Below are positions 16,388 to 23,905 of a stretch of 39,946 bases of DNA, one piece after another. This DNA is from Cytophagales bacterium. GTDB lineage: Bacteria > Bacteroidota > Bacteroidia > Cytophagales > Cyclobacteriaceae. The DNA lies in NCBI GenBank assembly GCA_016124425.1, contig WGNT01000152.1, positions 1 to 39,946 on the forward strand. Direction: 5' to 3'. Each line of letters begins with the position of its first letter. Position 1 is the stretch's first letter. The position numbers and the translations under genes were made by a program. The notes beneath the pieces are model-generated. The model saw only the letters and a program-made list of their open reading frames with translations, did not search any database and was not told the DNA's origin.

Positions 16388-17668
16388 ATGTTTTGTAACA
16401 ACAAACGTGTAATAGCATTGGATATATTTGAAAAATTGCAGACGAACCTAGGGCCCCTAGGTAAACATTCTGGCATATCTGAAGGCTACTTCACTTTTCC
16501 GAAGCTGGAAGGTGAAATTGCCCCCCGAATGAAGTTTATGGGAAAAGAAGTACTTACCTGGAGTTTGAACAACTACTTGGGTCTTGCTAATCATCCCGAT
16601 ATAAGAAAAGCGGATACAGACGCTGCGGCCCGTTGGGGAGCAGCATACCCGATGGGTGCCAGAATCATGTCAGGTCAGACGGATATGCATGAACAACTTG
16701 AAAATGAGCTTGCTGCTTTTGTGGGTAAAGAGAAGTCCTACCTGTTAAATTACGGCTATCAAGGTATCATGAGCGTCATTGATTCTCTTGTGGACAGAAA
16801 AGACGTGGTAGTATATGATGCCGAATGTCATGCCTGTATCATTGATGCTTTGCGTATGCACTTGGGCAAACGGTTTGTTTACCATCATAATGACATGGAT
16901 AGCCTGGAGAAACAACTTCAGCGTGCTGAAAGGCTTACGGGAGAGAGTGGAGGAGGTATTCTTGTCATTACCGAAGGCGTGTTTGGTATGACCGGTAATA
17001 TGGGTAACCTTAAGGGCATTGTCAACCTGAAAGAAAAGTATTCCTTCCGACTTCTTGTGGATGATGCTCATGGCTTCGGAACAATGGGAAAAACCGGTGC
17101 GGGTAGCGCAGAAGAGCAAGGCGTACAGGAAGAAGTTGACCTTTACTTTTCTACGTTTGCCAAATCTATGGCAGGTATAGGAGGCTTTATCGCCGGAGAT
17201 GAAAACGTCATCCTGTTTCTAAAATACAACATGAGAAGTCAGATCTTCGCCAAATCCCTCCCCATGATTTACGTTGAAGGAGGGTTAAAGCGGCTTCAGA
17301 TGCTCCGGTCAATGCCAGAATTAAAGCAAAACCTATGGAATATTGTCCATGCTCTTCAAAACGGACTGAGAGAAAAAGGGTTTAGCATCGGGACAACCAC
17401 TTCTCCCGTCACTCCTGTAGTGCTTAACGGTACGGTTGGTGAAGCTGCTACGATGAGTAAGGATTTGCGGGAAACATACAATATTTTCTGTTCCGTAGTA
17501 ATCTATCCTGTAGTGCCGAAAGGAATGATTATATTGAGGCTCATTCCCACTGCTTCGCATACGCTTGAAGATGTTGAAGAAACGATTGCAGCGTTTGAAG
17601 CAATAAAGGACAAACTTGTAAGTGGATTTTACAAGCGAACGGAATTGGCGAGCTCTTTTGGAGAATAA
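16388..17668 (+). CDS. spt: Serine palmitoyltransferase (alpha-oxoamine synthase family)
   Basis: PLP enzyme that joins L-serine and palmitoyl-CoA (or a related acyl-CoA) to 3-ketosphinganine, the first step of sphingolipid synthesis in Bacteroidota. 426 residues from ATG 16388; homologues usually begin MDIFEKL, so an in-frame TTG at 16418 (LDIFEKLQ) is a real alternative start. Motifs: YPMGARIMSGQT, NYGYQGIMS, DDAHGFGTMG (aspartate contacting the PLP nitrogen), and STFAKSMAGIGGFIAG, with K259 as the PLP-binding lysine. Related enzymes (KBL, BioF, HemA) share the fold, but the overall sequence fits the Bacteroidota SPT group. Upstream promoter is clear. A fatty-acid hydroxylase further on (38575-39186) could act on the same lipids (inference). 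Confidence 0.88.
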   Translation: MFCNNKRVIALDIFEKLQTNLGPLGKHSGISEGYFTFPKLEGEIAPRMKFMGKEVLTWSLNNYLGLANHPDIRKADTDAAARWGAAYPMGARIMSGQTDMHEQLENELAAFVGKEKSYLLNYGYQGIMSVIDSLVDRKDVVVYDAECHACIIDALRMHLGKRFVYHHNDMDSLEKQLQRAERLTGESGGGILVITEGVFGMTGNMGNLKGIVNLKEKYSFRLLVDDAHGFGTMGKTGAGSAEEQGVQEEVDLYFSTFAKSMAGIGGFIAGDENVILFLKYNMRSQIFAKSLPMIYVEGGLKRLQMLRSMPELKQNLWNIVHALQNGLREKGFSIGTTTSPVTPVVLNGTVGEAATMSKDLRETYNIFCSVVIYPVVPKGMIILRLIPTASHTLEDVEETIAAFEAIKDKLVSGFYKRTELASSFGE

Positions 17669-17682
17669 TGTCTTTTTGGCCT

Positions 17683-17690
17683 TAAATTTG
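17683..17690 (+). promoter_or_regulatory. Candidate -7 element for the histone-like gene
   Basis: TAAATTTG fits TAnnTTTG. A TTTG at 17657-17660, inside the end of the upstream gene, is a possible -33 box with a 22-base spacer, slightly long. The element lies 70 bases before the ATG at 17761. Confidence 0.4.
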
Positions 17691-17760
17691 TTTAAATTAC
17701 TAATTCAATAATCTAAATAGATCAATTTCAATCTCATCATCAACTTAATTAATTTTTATT

Positions 17761-17943
17761 ATGAACAGATTTAGCGAAATCAAAGATTTAGTGACATCCT
17801 TAGAAGGGGATTTTGAAAAATTCTACGAAAAGGGAAACCAAGCAGCAGGTACGCGTATTCGAAAAGGTATGCAAGACTTGAAAAATCTGGCACAGGATAT
17901 CAGAAAAGAAGTGCAGGATATCAAGAATTCTGAAGGAAACTAA
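17761..17943 (+). CDS. Histone H1-like (Hc1-type) small DNA-associated protein
   Basis: A 60-residue protein with alternating basic and acidic helical heptads. The stretch FEKFYEKGNQAAGTRIRKGM followed by QDLKNLAQDIRKEVQ is characteristic of the short histone H1-like / Hc1 proteins found across Bacteroidota. It probably binds DNA non-specifically as a nucleoid protein; the exact role in this phylum is poorly known. It is a separate unit from the sphingolipid gene, 92 bases downstream, with its own candidate -7 element and a strong terminator after the stop. Confidence 0.88.
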   Translation: MNRFSEIKDLVTSLEGDFEKFYEKGNQAAGTRIRKGMQDLKNLAQDIRKEVQDIKNSEGN

Positions 17944-17947
17944 AACG

Positions 17948-17979
17948 AAAAGGGGTAGAAGATTGACTACCCCTTTTTT
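17948..17979. terminator. Bidirectional terminator shared by histone-like and murI genes
   Basis: AAAAGGGGTAG (17948-17958) pairs with CTACCCCTTTT (17967-17977) around an 8-base loop, with a T-run on the right and A's on the left for the other strand. The right arm lies inside the coding sequence of murI: its stop codon (17967-17969) and last Lys-Lys-Gly codons form the stem. Confidence 0.9.
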
Positions 17980-18788
17980 CTTACATCAATGTAAGCTGCC
18001 TGGATAGTTTTCCCATAAAAAATGGCTGTTTTGTTTTCGAAGGCACCAACTTCATCGGTAGTGTAGAAGGCAGTAGTTCCGTTTTTTCCGCATTTCGCAT
18101 CAATCTCAGGATGCCGGTGAAGGTAATCTACGAGTTTTTCAGCCACTATTTCTCCTTGGGAAAGTACCGTGATATGATCCGGGAGATGCTTCTGTATCAC
18201 AGAAAGAAGAAGCGGGTAGTGCGTACAGGCAAGAATAATCGTATCAATTTTAGCGGACATAGCGGTTAATAGTCGAAGATCCTTCTCCACAATGTAATGG
18301 GCAGCTTTTCCGCTAATTTCGTTGTTTTCTACCAAAGGAACCCAAAGCGGACAGGCGTGTTGGAACACGCTGATGTGTGGAAAAAATTTTGTAATCTCTA
18401 TTTGGTAGGAATTGGATGCAACGGTCCCCTCTGTAGCCAAGATACCCACATGCTTTGTTTTTGTGTAGGCGTCAATGGATTCAGTAGTTGGCCGGATTAC
18501 CCCCAAAACCCGTTTTCCTGCGGGAAGGTCGAACGACTGGATGTTTCTCAATGCCTTTGCTGATGCCGTATTGCAGGCAAGTATGACCAAGTTGCAGCCT
18601 AGTTCAAAAAGTTTAAAAACACATTCCTTGGTAAATTCATAGACCGTCTGAAAGGATCGGATACCATAAGGCACCCTTGCATTGTCTCCCAAATAGATAA
18701 AGTCGTATTCCGGAAGGTTTTTTTGAATTTCTTTAAATACCGTTAATCCTCCGTATCCGGAGTCAAATATGCCTATAGGTCCTGTCAT
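17967..18788 (-). CDS. murI: Glutamate racemase
   Basis: Makes D-glutamate for peptidoglycan; cytoplasmic, cofactor-free. ATG 18788 gives 273 residues and puts the family-opening GPIGIFDSGYGGLTV directly after the start; an upstream in-frame ATG at 18851 would add 21 residues and is less likely. The two catalytic cysteines are in LACNTASA and LACTHYPLL. YLGDNARVPYG and the substrate-contact region match the family. Convergent with the histone-like gene, sharing one terminator. Confidence 0.94.
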   Translation of the reverse strand: MTGPIGIFDSGYGGLTVFKEIQKNLPEYDFIYLGDNARVPYGIRSFQTVYEFTKECVFKLFELGCNLVILACNTASAKALRNIQSFDLPAGKRVLGVIRPTTESIDAYTKTKHVGILATEGTVASNSYQIEITKFFPHISVFQHACPLWVPLVENNEISGKAAHYIVEKDLRLLTAMSAKIDTIILACTHYPLLLSVIQKHLPDHITVLSQGEIVAEKLVDYLHRHPEIDAKCGKNGTTAFYTTDEVGAFENKTAIFYGKTIQAAYIDVRKKG

Positions 18789-19057
18789 CTGGCGAAGATA
18801 ATCGGTTTTTGTAGCTGTCTTTAGGCTCGGGTCTTTTGGCTGTACCTGCATCGATTCGTTCGCTTTAAATTATAATGCCGTCAATAAAGCAGCGAAGGTA
18901 ATCCTATTCCATTTTACTTTTCAGCCTAAAAGGCAAAAACAGAAAATATCTCTCGTACAGGTTGCCTAGTAAGTGGAATGCAGTAGGCTTAAAGAGTTCT
19001 GAGGACGTTTTTCCGTTGCCGGCTACAGTTGGTCGGCTTTTGCCTTTATATAGTAGC

Positions 19058-19065
19058 TATATTTG
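19058..19065 (+). promoter_or_regulatory. Candidate -7 element of the GH30 gene
   Basis: TATATTTG fits TAnnTTTG and ends 22 bases before ATG 19088. The nearest TTTG (19039-19042) is only 15 bases away, shorter than the usual spacer, so the -33 box is uncertain. The position supports 19088 rather than 18962 as the start. Confidence 0.45.
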
Positions 19066-19087
19066 TGATGTACCCTCAAAGACCTTC

Positions 19088-20629
19088 ATGAACTTCAGCA
19101 AATACCTATTTCCAATTCTAATGTTCCTTTACGCTTGTTTTGCGGAAACGGGATCCAGTAAAGACAATGGCGATACAATCAACCTTTTGGTAGACTCCGG
19201 GCAAAGTTTTCAGGAAATGGATCATTTTGGCGCATCGGATGCTTGGTCTGCTCAATTCGTGGGAAACTGGCCGGAACCGAAACGAAATGCTATCGCAGAT
19301 TTGCTGTTCAGTATGCAAATGGATGACTCCGGTAATCCACTTGGAATTGGCCTCTCTCTCTGGCGGATCAACCTTGGGGCGGGCAGTGCCGGGCAGGGGG
19401 AAGCAAGTGGGATCAGAGATCGATGGCGAAGGGCTCCTTCCTACCTGGATCCTACTGGTAGATTTGATCTTGATCGGCAAAAAGGGCAAACTTGGTTCGC
19501 CAGAGCAGCAAAGGAACGAGGTGTACAGCATTTGCTCTTATTCGTAAATAGCCCGCCAGTATGGTTGACCAGAAATGGGAAATCCTTTGCCGACGACGGT
19601 ACTCAAAGCAACCTTGCGGCTGAAAAACAGGCCGAATTTGCTGAATATATGGTTGCTTCACTTGTCGGCCTGCAACAAGCAGGACTTAGTATTGATTATA
19701 TCAGCCCGGTCAACGAACCGCAGTGGGATTGGAAGGACGGAGGCCAGGAAGGTTCACCTTTCTGGAACCACGAGATCGCAGCCATCGTAAGGAAGCTAGA
19801 AGCCGGAATTTACCGTCATGCACTGGATACAAAAATTGATATTGCCGAAGCAGGGCAAATTGACTACCTCTTTAGCGAACACAACCGACCCGGTAGGGCA
19901 AATCAAATCCGGGTTTTTTTCCATAAGGAAAGCGAGCATTACTTGGGTAATTTAGCGCACGTAAGTAGGGCTATTTCGGGACACAGTTATTTTACAACAT
20001 CTCCCTTCCATCAGGCGGTAGCAAAGCGGGAACAACTCGCGCAGGCGATTACCCAAGTTGAAGGCCTTAAGTATTGGATGTCTGAATATTGTATACTAGG
20101 CGATAATGCCGGGGAAATTTCCGGAAGCGGACGTGATCTAGGTATTGATGCTGCGCTGTACATGGCAAAGGTAATTCACAATGATTTGGTTGTCGCACAG
20201 GCTAGTGCCTGGCATTGGTGGCTTGCCATCTCGCCATATGATTACAAGGATGGGCTTGTATATATTAGCAAGTCGGAGACGGATGGTGAGTTTGCTCCGA
20301 GCAAAATGCTCTGGGGGCTGGGCAACTATAGCAGGTTTATACGTCCAGGGTTCCGAAGGATATCGATCTCGCCTTCGAATCAGAAATTGACGAACAAGGA
20401 TGTATTGGTGTCGGCCTATAAAGATCCACGCTCCGACGAGTTGGTTGTTGTGCTGGTGAATTCAAGTAGCGAAGAGCAGCAGGTAAACATCTTAGTGGAT
20501 GGCGAGCTCTCTGGAAGCGCGTGGTGTGGATACCTAACAGATCGGCATCACAACCTTGCCTATCACGAGATGCTAGCCGGCGAACCTATCAGGATTCCGG
20601 CCCGTTCCATACTGACGCTAAAGAAGTAA
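19088..20629 (+). CDS. Secreted glycoside hydrolase, GH30 family
   Basis: Exported glycosidase, 513 residues from ATG 19088 (the open frame reaches back to a TTG at 18962, without a signal peptide). The N-terminus is hydrophobic and contains FLYAC, a plausible lipobox. The (beta/alpha)8 barrel shows DHFGASDAWSAQFVG, typical of GH30 openings, the acid/base in SPVNEPQWDW (E210), and the nucleophile in YWMSEYCIL (E333). A C-terminal beta-sandwich follows (VLVSAYKDPRSDELVVVLVNSSSEEQQVNI). The pattern with NEPQWDW recalls endo-beta-1,6-galactanase / glucanase-type GH30 members; the substrate is not settled. Divergent from murI; the next gene, tetR, has its own promoter. Confidence 0.88.
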   Translation: MNFSKYLFPILMFLYACFAETGSSKDNGDTINLLVDSGQSFQEMDHFGASDAWSAQFVGNWPEPKRNAIADLLFSMQMDDSGNPLGIGLSLWRINLGAGSAGQGEASGIRDRWRRAPSYLDPTGRFDLDRQKGQTWFARAAKERGVQHLLLFVNSPPVWLTRNGKSFADDGTQSNLAAEKQAEFAEYMVASLVGLQQAGLSIDYISPVNEPQWDWKDGGQEGSPFWNHEIAAIVRKLEAGIYRHALDTKIDIAEAGQIDYLFSEHNRPGRANQIRVFFHKESEHYLGNLAHVSRAISGHSYFTTSPFHQAVAKREQLAQAITQVEGLKYWMSEYCILGDNAGEISGSGRDLGIDAALYMAKVIHNDLVVAQASAWHWWLAISPYDYKDGLVYISKSETDGEFAPSKMLWGLGNYSRFIRPGFRRISISPSNQKLTNKDVLVSAYKDPRSDELVVVLVNSSSEEQQVNILVDGELSGSAWCGYLTDRHHNLAYHEMLAGEPIRIPARSILTLKK

Positions 20630-20683
20630 AACTGGCAAGGAAAATGTCTTAAATAAGTTCAGCGAAAAAAAAATAAAAATAAA

Positions 20684-20716
20684 TTTGGATAAATGAACAG
20701 TGTTCATTTATATTTG
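20684..20716 (+). promoter_or_regulatory. tetR promoter with an embedded palindromic operator
   Basis: TTTG (20684-20687), 21-base spacer, TATATTTG (20709-20716): a consensus Bacteroidota promoter. The spacer is filled by a 21-base palindrome (20690-20710) with 10-base arms TAAATGAACA / TGTTCATTTA and one central base. Binding of the TetR protein there would exclude RNA polymerase. A second, weaker copy of the core is at 21371-21383. Confidence 0.85.
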
Positions 20717-20734
20717 TAGCGATAATATAGCATC

Positions 20735-21352
20735 ATGGGAATTTCAGAACGAAAGGCAAAGGAGAAAGAAGAACTCAAGTCACTTATTCTGGGGGCAGCT
20801 AGAAAGTTGTTTGTAGAGCAGGGAATAGAACAAACCACTATCCGGAAGATTGCTAGCAAGATCGAATATAGCGTTGGCACGGTCTATTTGTATTACAAAG
20901 ATAAAAATGATATTCTACATGATCTTCATACGCAAGGATTTAAGCAATTGGGGGGAGAGATGAAAGTACTTATGAACGTGACAGACCCAATGGAACGGGT
21001 TAAAGCTTTAGGGAGATTGTATTTGCAATTTGCGTTGGAAAACCCGGATATGTACGATTTGATGTTCTCTATGAAGGCTCCAATGGACTTTTTGGATTCT
21101 GTTCAAAAGGATGAGTGGAACGAGGGAAAAGCTACTTTTGGAGTTTTAAAGGCAACGGTGAAGGAATGTATGGATAAAGGTCATTTTGCTGGTCATCAGT
21201 TAGAACCCCTTTCTTTTGCGATTTGGAGTACCGTTCACGGGATGGCTTCCCTACATATAAGTCAGCGGATAGAAGGCGTAGATTTAGGAGATCCGGATAC
21301 TGTTCTTGCGAACGCATATAAAGCGTTTGTAATGATGCTTGAACAGGAGTAA
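20735..21352 (+). CDS. TetR/AcrR-family repressor of the adjacent RND efflux operon
   Basis: 205-residue regulator. The N-terminal helix-turn-helix (about residues 15-62) reads ILGAARKLFVEQGIEQTTIRKIASKIEYSVGTVYLYYKDKNDIL, classic TetR. The C-terminal ligand domain is all-alpha with a typical TetR_C-type sequence (EKDEWNEGKA..., IWSTVHGMASLHI). It is first in a run of same-strand genes encoding a tripartite pump. A perfect palindrome fills its own promoter spacer, so autorepression is likely. The inducing ligand is unknown. Confidence 0.94.
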   Translation: MGISERKAKEKEELKSLILGAARKLFVEQGIEQTTIRKIASKIEYSVGTVYLYYKDKNDILHDLHTQGFKQLGGEMKVLMNVTDPMERVKALGRLYLQFALENPDMYDLMFSMKAPMDFLDSVQKDEWNEGKATFGVLKATVKECMDKGHFAGHQLEPLSFAIWSTVHGMASLHISQRIEGVDLGDPDTVLANAYKAFVMMLEQE

Positions 21353-21370
21353 AAAAAATTTCCACTTAAA

Positions 21371-21383
21371 TGAACATCGTTCA
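21371..21383 (+). promoter_or_regulatory. Second TetR operator, before the outer-membrane gene
   Basis: TGAACATCGTTCA: half-sites TGAAC / GTTCA, same 13-base frame as the core TGAACAGTGTTCA of operator 1 (20694-20706), differing at central positions; also preceded by TAAA. Located 22 bases before ATG 21405. No convincing TAnnTTTG box was found here. Confidence 0.7.
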
Positions 21384-21404
21384 AAAAAATAACAATATTC
21401 AGTC

Positions 21405-22748
21405 ATGAAACAATTCAAGCTTATTTTACTGGGACTTTTGCTCACACAGGTAGTTTCAGCCCAGACAATTCTAGAGCAGTACATTAAAACCGCACTTGTC
21501 GAAAACCTTCCTTTACAACAGCAACAGTTTGTCTTGGATAAGAACATGCTGGCGTTAAGGGAAGCGAAATCCCTGTTTTTTCCGACCGTCACATTTATGT
21601 CAGACTATTTTTTGGCAGGTGGGGGACGGACCATTGACTTTCCCGCAGGTGACCTGCTTAATCCGGTCTATTCATCCCTGAATCAACTGACCAATGGTAA
21701 CGCCTTTCCAACGCTCGAAAATCAGCGTGTTCTGCTCAACCCGGATAACCTCTACGACGCCAAGTTCCGTACAACTCTTCCTTTATTTAATCTCGAACTG
21801 GATTACAATCAAAAAATCAAGCGTGAGCAGGTAAACCTGCAGCAGGCAGAAATCGATTTGTACAAACGCGAGCTCGCCAAAGAAGTGAAAGTAGCCTATT
21901 TTAATTACCTACAATCATTGGAAGCCATCAAAATTTATGAATCTGCATTAGGTCTCGTTTCGGAAAGCAACCGCATAAACGCGTCGCTGTTTGAAAATGA
22001 CAGGATAAACCGTACCGTGGTGCTACGTGGCGAGAACGAGGTCAGTAAGACCGAAGCACTAATTGAAAACGCCCAACAAAACGCGAATTCTGCCCGGGCT
22101 TACTTCAATTTTTTACTCAATAGAGGGCTAGAAGAATCTGTAGTGGTGGATTCTGGCTATTACTCCCCTGCTACAGCCTATTCAGATTTTGAGCAGATAT
22201 TCGAGAGGGAAGAGCTTAGAAAGCTAAAGATTGCAACGAATATAAACATGCACCTAGTAGGCCTTTCCAATGCTTCACGGATTCCCCGCCTAAGTACGTT
22301 TTTGGATCTAGGATCACAGGGTTTCGATTGGCAGTTTGACAGCCGTTCAAGGTACTATTTTTTTGGGTTGTCCTTACAATGGGATTTGTTCACAGCGGGA
22401 AGAAATAACCTAAAAGGAAAACAGGCGCGTCTGGATGAAAGGATCTTAGTATCGCAAACAGACTTTGCTGCCTCGCAGATTCAGTTGCAGCTGATCACAG
22501 CCAATAATGCCTACGATGCATCAGTTAGCAATTATCGGGCGGCAGTGTCTACCTGCGCGGCTTCCCAAAAATACTACACCGACATACTTCGGCTTTACAA
22601 AGAAGGACAGGCGCTTTTTATTGAGTTGATGGACGCCCAAAACCAACTCATCCAAGCGGAGCAACAACGAAATATCTCCCTATTTGACACCTACATCAAA
22701 GCAGCTGAGGTCGAGCGCGCCAGCGCTTCTTTTAGCCTAGAGTATTAA
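21405..22748 (+). CDS. TolC-family outer membrane efflux protein
   Basis: Outer-membrane channel of a tripartite efflux pump, 447 residues with a signal peptide ending VVSAQ. Long heptad-rich helices carry the usual TolC features: a first helical pair from ILEQYIKTALVENLPLQQQQ to about residue 60, the second repeat from about 250 onward, and the end MDAQNQLIQAEQQRNISLFDTYIKAAEVERA, typical of the family. The insert with FLAGGGRTIDFPAGDLLNPVYSSLNQL resembles other Bacteroidota TolC-like proteins. It lies behind operator 2 and is followed by adaptor and pump. Confidence 0.93.
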   Translation: MKQFKLILLGLLLTQVVSAQTILEQYIKTALVENLPLQQQQFVLDKNMLALREAKSLFFPTVTFMSDYFLAGGGRTIDFPAGDLLNPVYSSLNQLTNGNAFPTLENQRVLLNPDNLYDAKFRTTLPLFNLELDYNQKIKREQVNLQQAEIDLYKRELAKEVKVAYFNYLQSLEAIKIYESALGLVSESNRINASLFENDRINRTVVLRGENEVSKTEALIENAQQNANSARAYFNFLLNRGLEESVVVDSGYYSPATAYSDFEQIFEREELRKLKIATNINMHLVGLSNASRIPRLSTFLDLGSQGFDWQFDSRSRYYFFGLSLQWDLFTAGRNNLKGKQARLDERILVSQTDFAASQIQLQLITANNAYDASVSNYRAAVSTCAASQKYYTDILRLYKEGQALFIELMDAQNQLIQAEQQRNISLFDTYIKAAEVERASASFSLEY

Positions 22749-22853
22749 TCTGGAAGAGAAAAGCAGAAAAATAAAACCACTCGCCGGAAGACTTTCAACC
22801 CTGTGAGATAATGCCCACCTAAGTAACGGTAGCTAACGAACAATGAAACACCT

Positions 22854-23897
22854 ATGAAAATTTACAATCCAATCCCTGTACTTGCACTGCTCACTTGTTT
22901 GAGTGCCTGCAAAGAGCAAAAACCAGAGCAAGCAATTGCATCTCCTGAGACGATCGCCGTGACCACCTATCCGCTGCTCCAAACAGAGCAAGCCGTACGT
23001 ATCACCGCCACGGGACTACTTGCTACGGAAAATGAGGCAAGGTATGCCTTTAAGATCGGAGGGGTGATCGAACAGATTGCCGTTCAAGAAGGCCAGTCAT
23101 TTTCAAAAGGGAGTCTATTGGCTTCATTAAGAACGGATGAAATCGAATCTGGCTACGCCCAAGCTAAACTTGGGATGGAGAAGGCCTCACGGGACCTCGA
23201 AAGAATCAAGAATCTTTACAGGGATAGTGTAGCTACCCTTGAGCAGTTGCAGAATACCCGGACAGCCTTTGAGATTGCGCAAACACAACTTGATGCAGTT
23301 GCTTTCAATAGGGAGTTTGCCTCAATCTATGCCATCAGTGATGGGTTCGTTACCAAAAAGCTGGCAAATATTGGTGAGATCATATCAGAGGGTACACCCG
23401 TCCTTGCTATCAACGAAGCGGATCGAGATTCATGGGTTCTGAAAGTAGGTCTTTCGGATAAAGACTGGACCTTGGTCACTGTGGGCGATTCCGTGACCGT
23501 CACGATGGATGCTTACCCTGGCCTGATAATCACCGGAAGCATTTTTCGAAAATCCCAGGCCGCAGACCAAACCTCCGGGTCCTTCCAGGTAGAGGCAAGG
23601 CTAGATCTAGGCGAATTGCAACCGGCGGTTGGCATGTTTGGGAAGGCCCTAATTTACACCAATGTACGGCGGCAATACCATGAAATACCTTATGACGCCC
23701 TACTTGAAGCTGACGGCAATACTGCCTTTGTTTTCGTGCCGAACGGAGAAGGTAATATAACCCGAATCCCAGTAGTGATAGCCGAGTTTGACGACAAAAT
23801 GGTACGGATCAAATCCGGCCTTGAAGGTATCCGAGAAGTCGTTCGTAACAATGCCGCGTTTTTAAATGAAAGCTCTACCATTTCCATCATTCAATAA
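22854..23897 (+). CDS. RND efflux periplasmic adaptor, lipoprotein
   Basis: Membrane-fusion protein bridging the inner-membrane pump and the TolC-like channel. 347 residues; the signal peptide ends in LSAC (lipid Cys19), so it is anchored in the inner membrane. Order of parts: lipoyl-like half (FKIGGVIEQIAVQEGQSFSKGSLLASL), a short alpha hairpin (YAQAKLGMEKASRDLERIKNLY...), the second lipoyl half (YAISDGFVTKKLANIGEIISEG), beta-barrel and membrane-proximal domains. Nine bases separate it from the pump gene; a 105-base gap with no evident signal separates it from the TolC-like gene. Confidence 0.93.
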   Translation: MKIYNPIPVLALLTCLSACKEQKPEQAIASPETIAVTTYPLLQTEQAVRITATGLLATENEARYAFKIGGVIEQIAVQEGQSFSKGSLLASLRTDEIESGYAQAKLGMEKASRDLERIKNLYRDSVATLEQLQNTRTAFEIAQTQLDAVAFNREFASIYAISDGFVTKKLANIGEIISEGTPVLAINEADRDSWVLKVGLSDKDWTLVTVGDSVTVTMDAYPGLIITGSIFRKSQAADQTSGSFQVEARLDLGELQPAVGMFGKALIYTNVRRQYHEIPYDALLEADGNTAFVFVPNGEGNITRIPVVIAEFDDKMVRIKSGLEGIREVVRNNAAFLNESSTISIIQ

Positions 23898-23905
23898 AGT
23901 ACGGC

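Noticed and set aside
18962..19087. 42-residue N-terminal extension of the GH30 protein from a TTG start
   Set aside because: It would bury the signal peptide; a TATATTTG box sits inside this stretch, 22 bases before the ATG at 19088.
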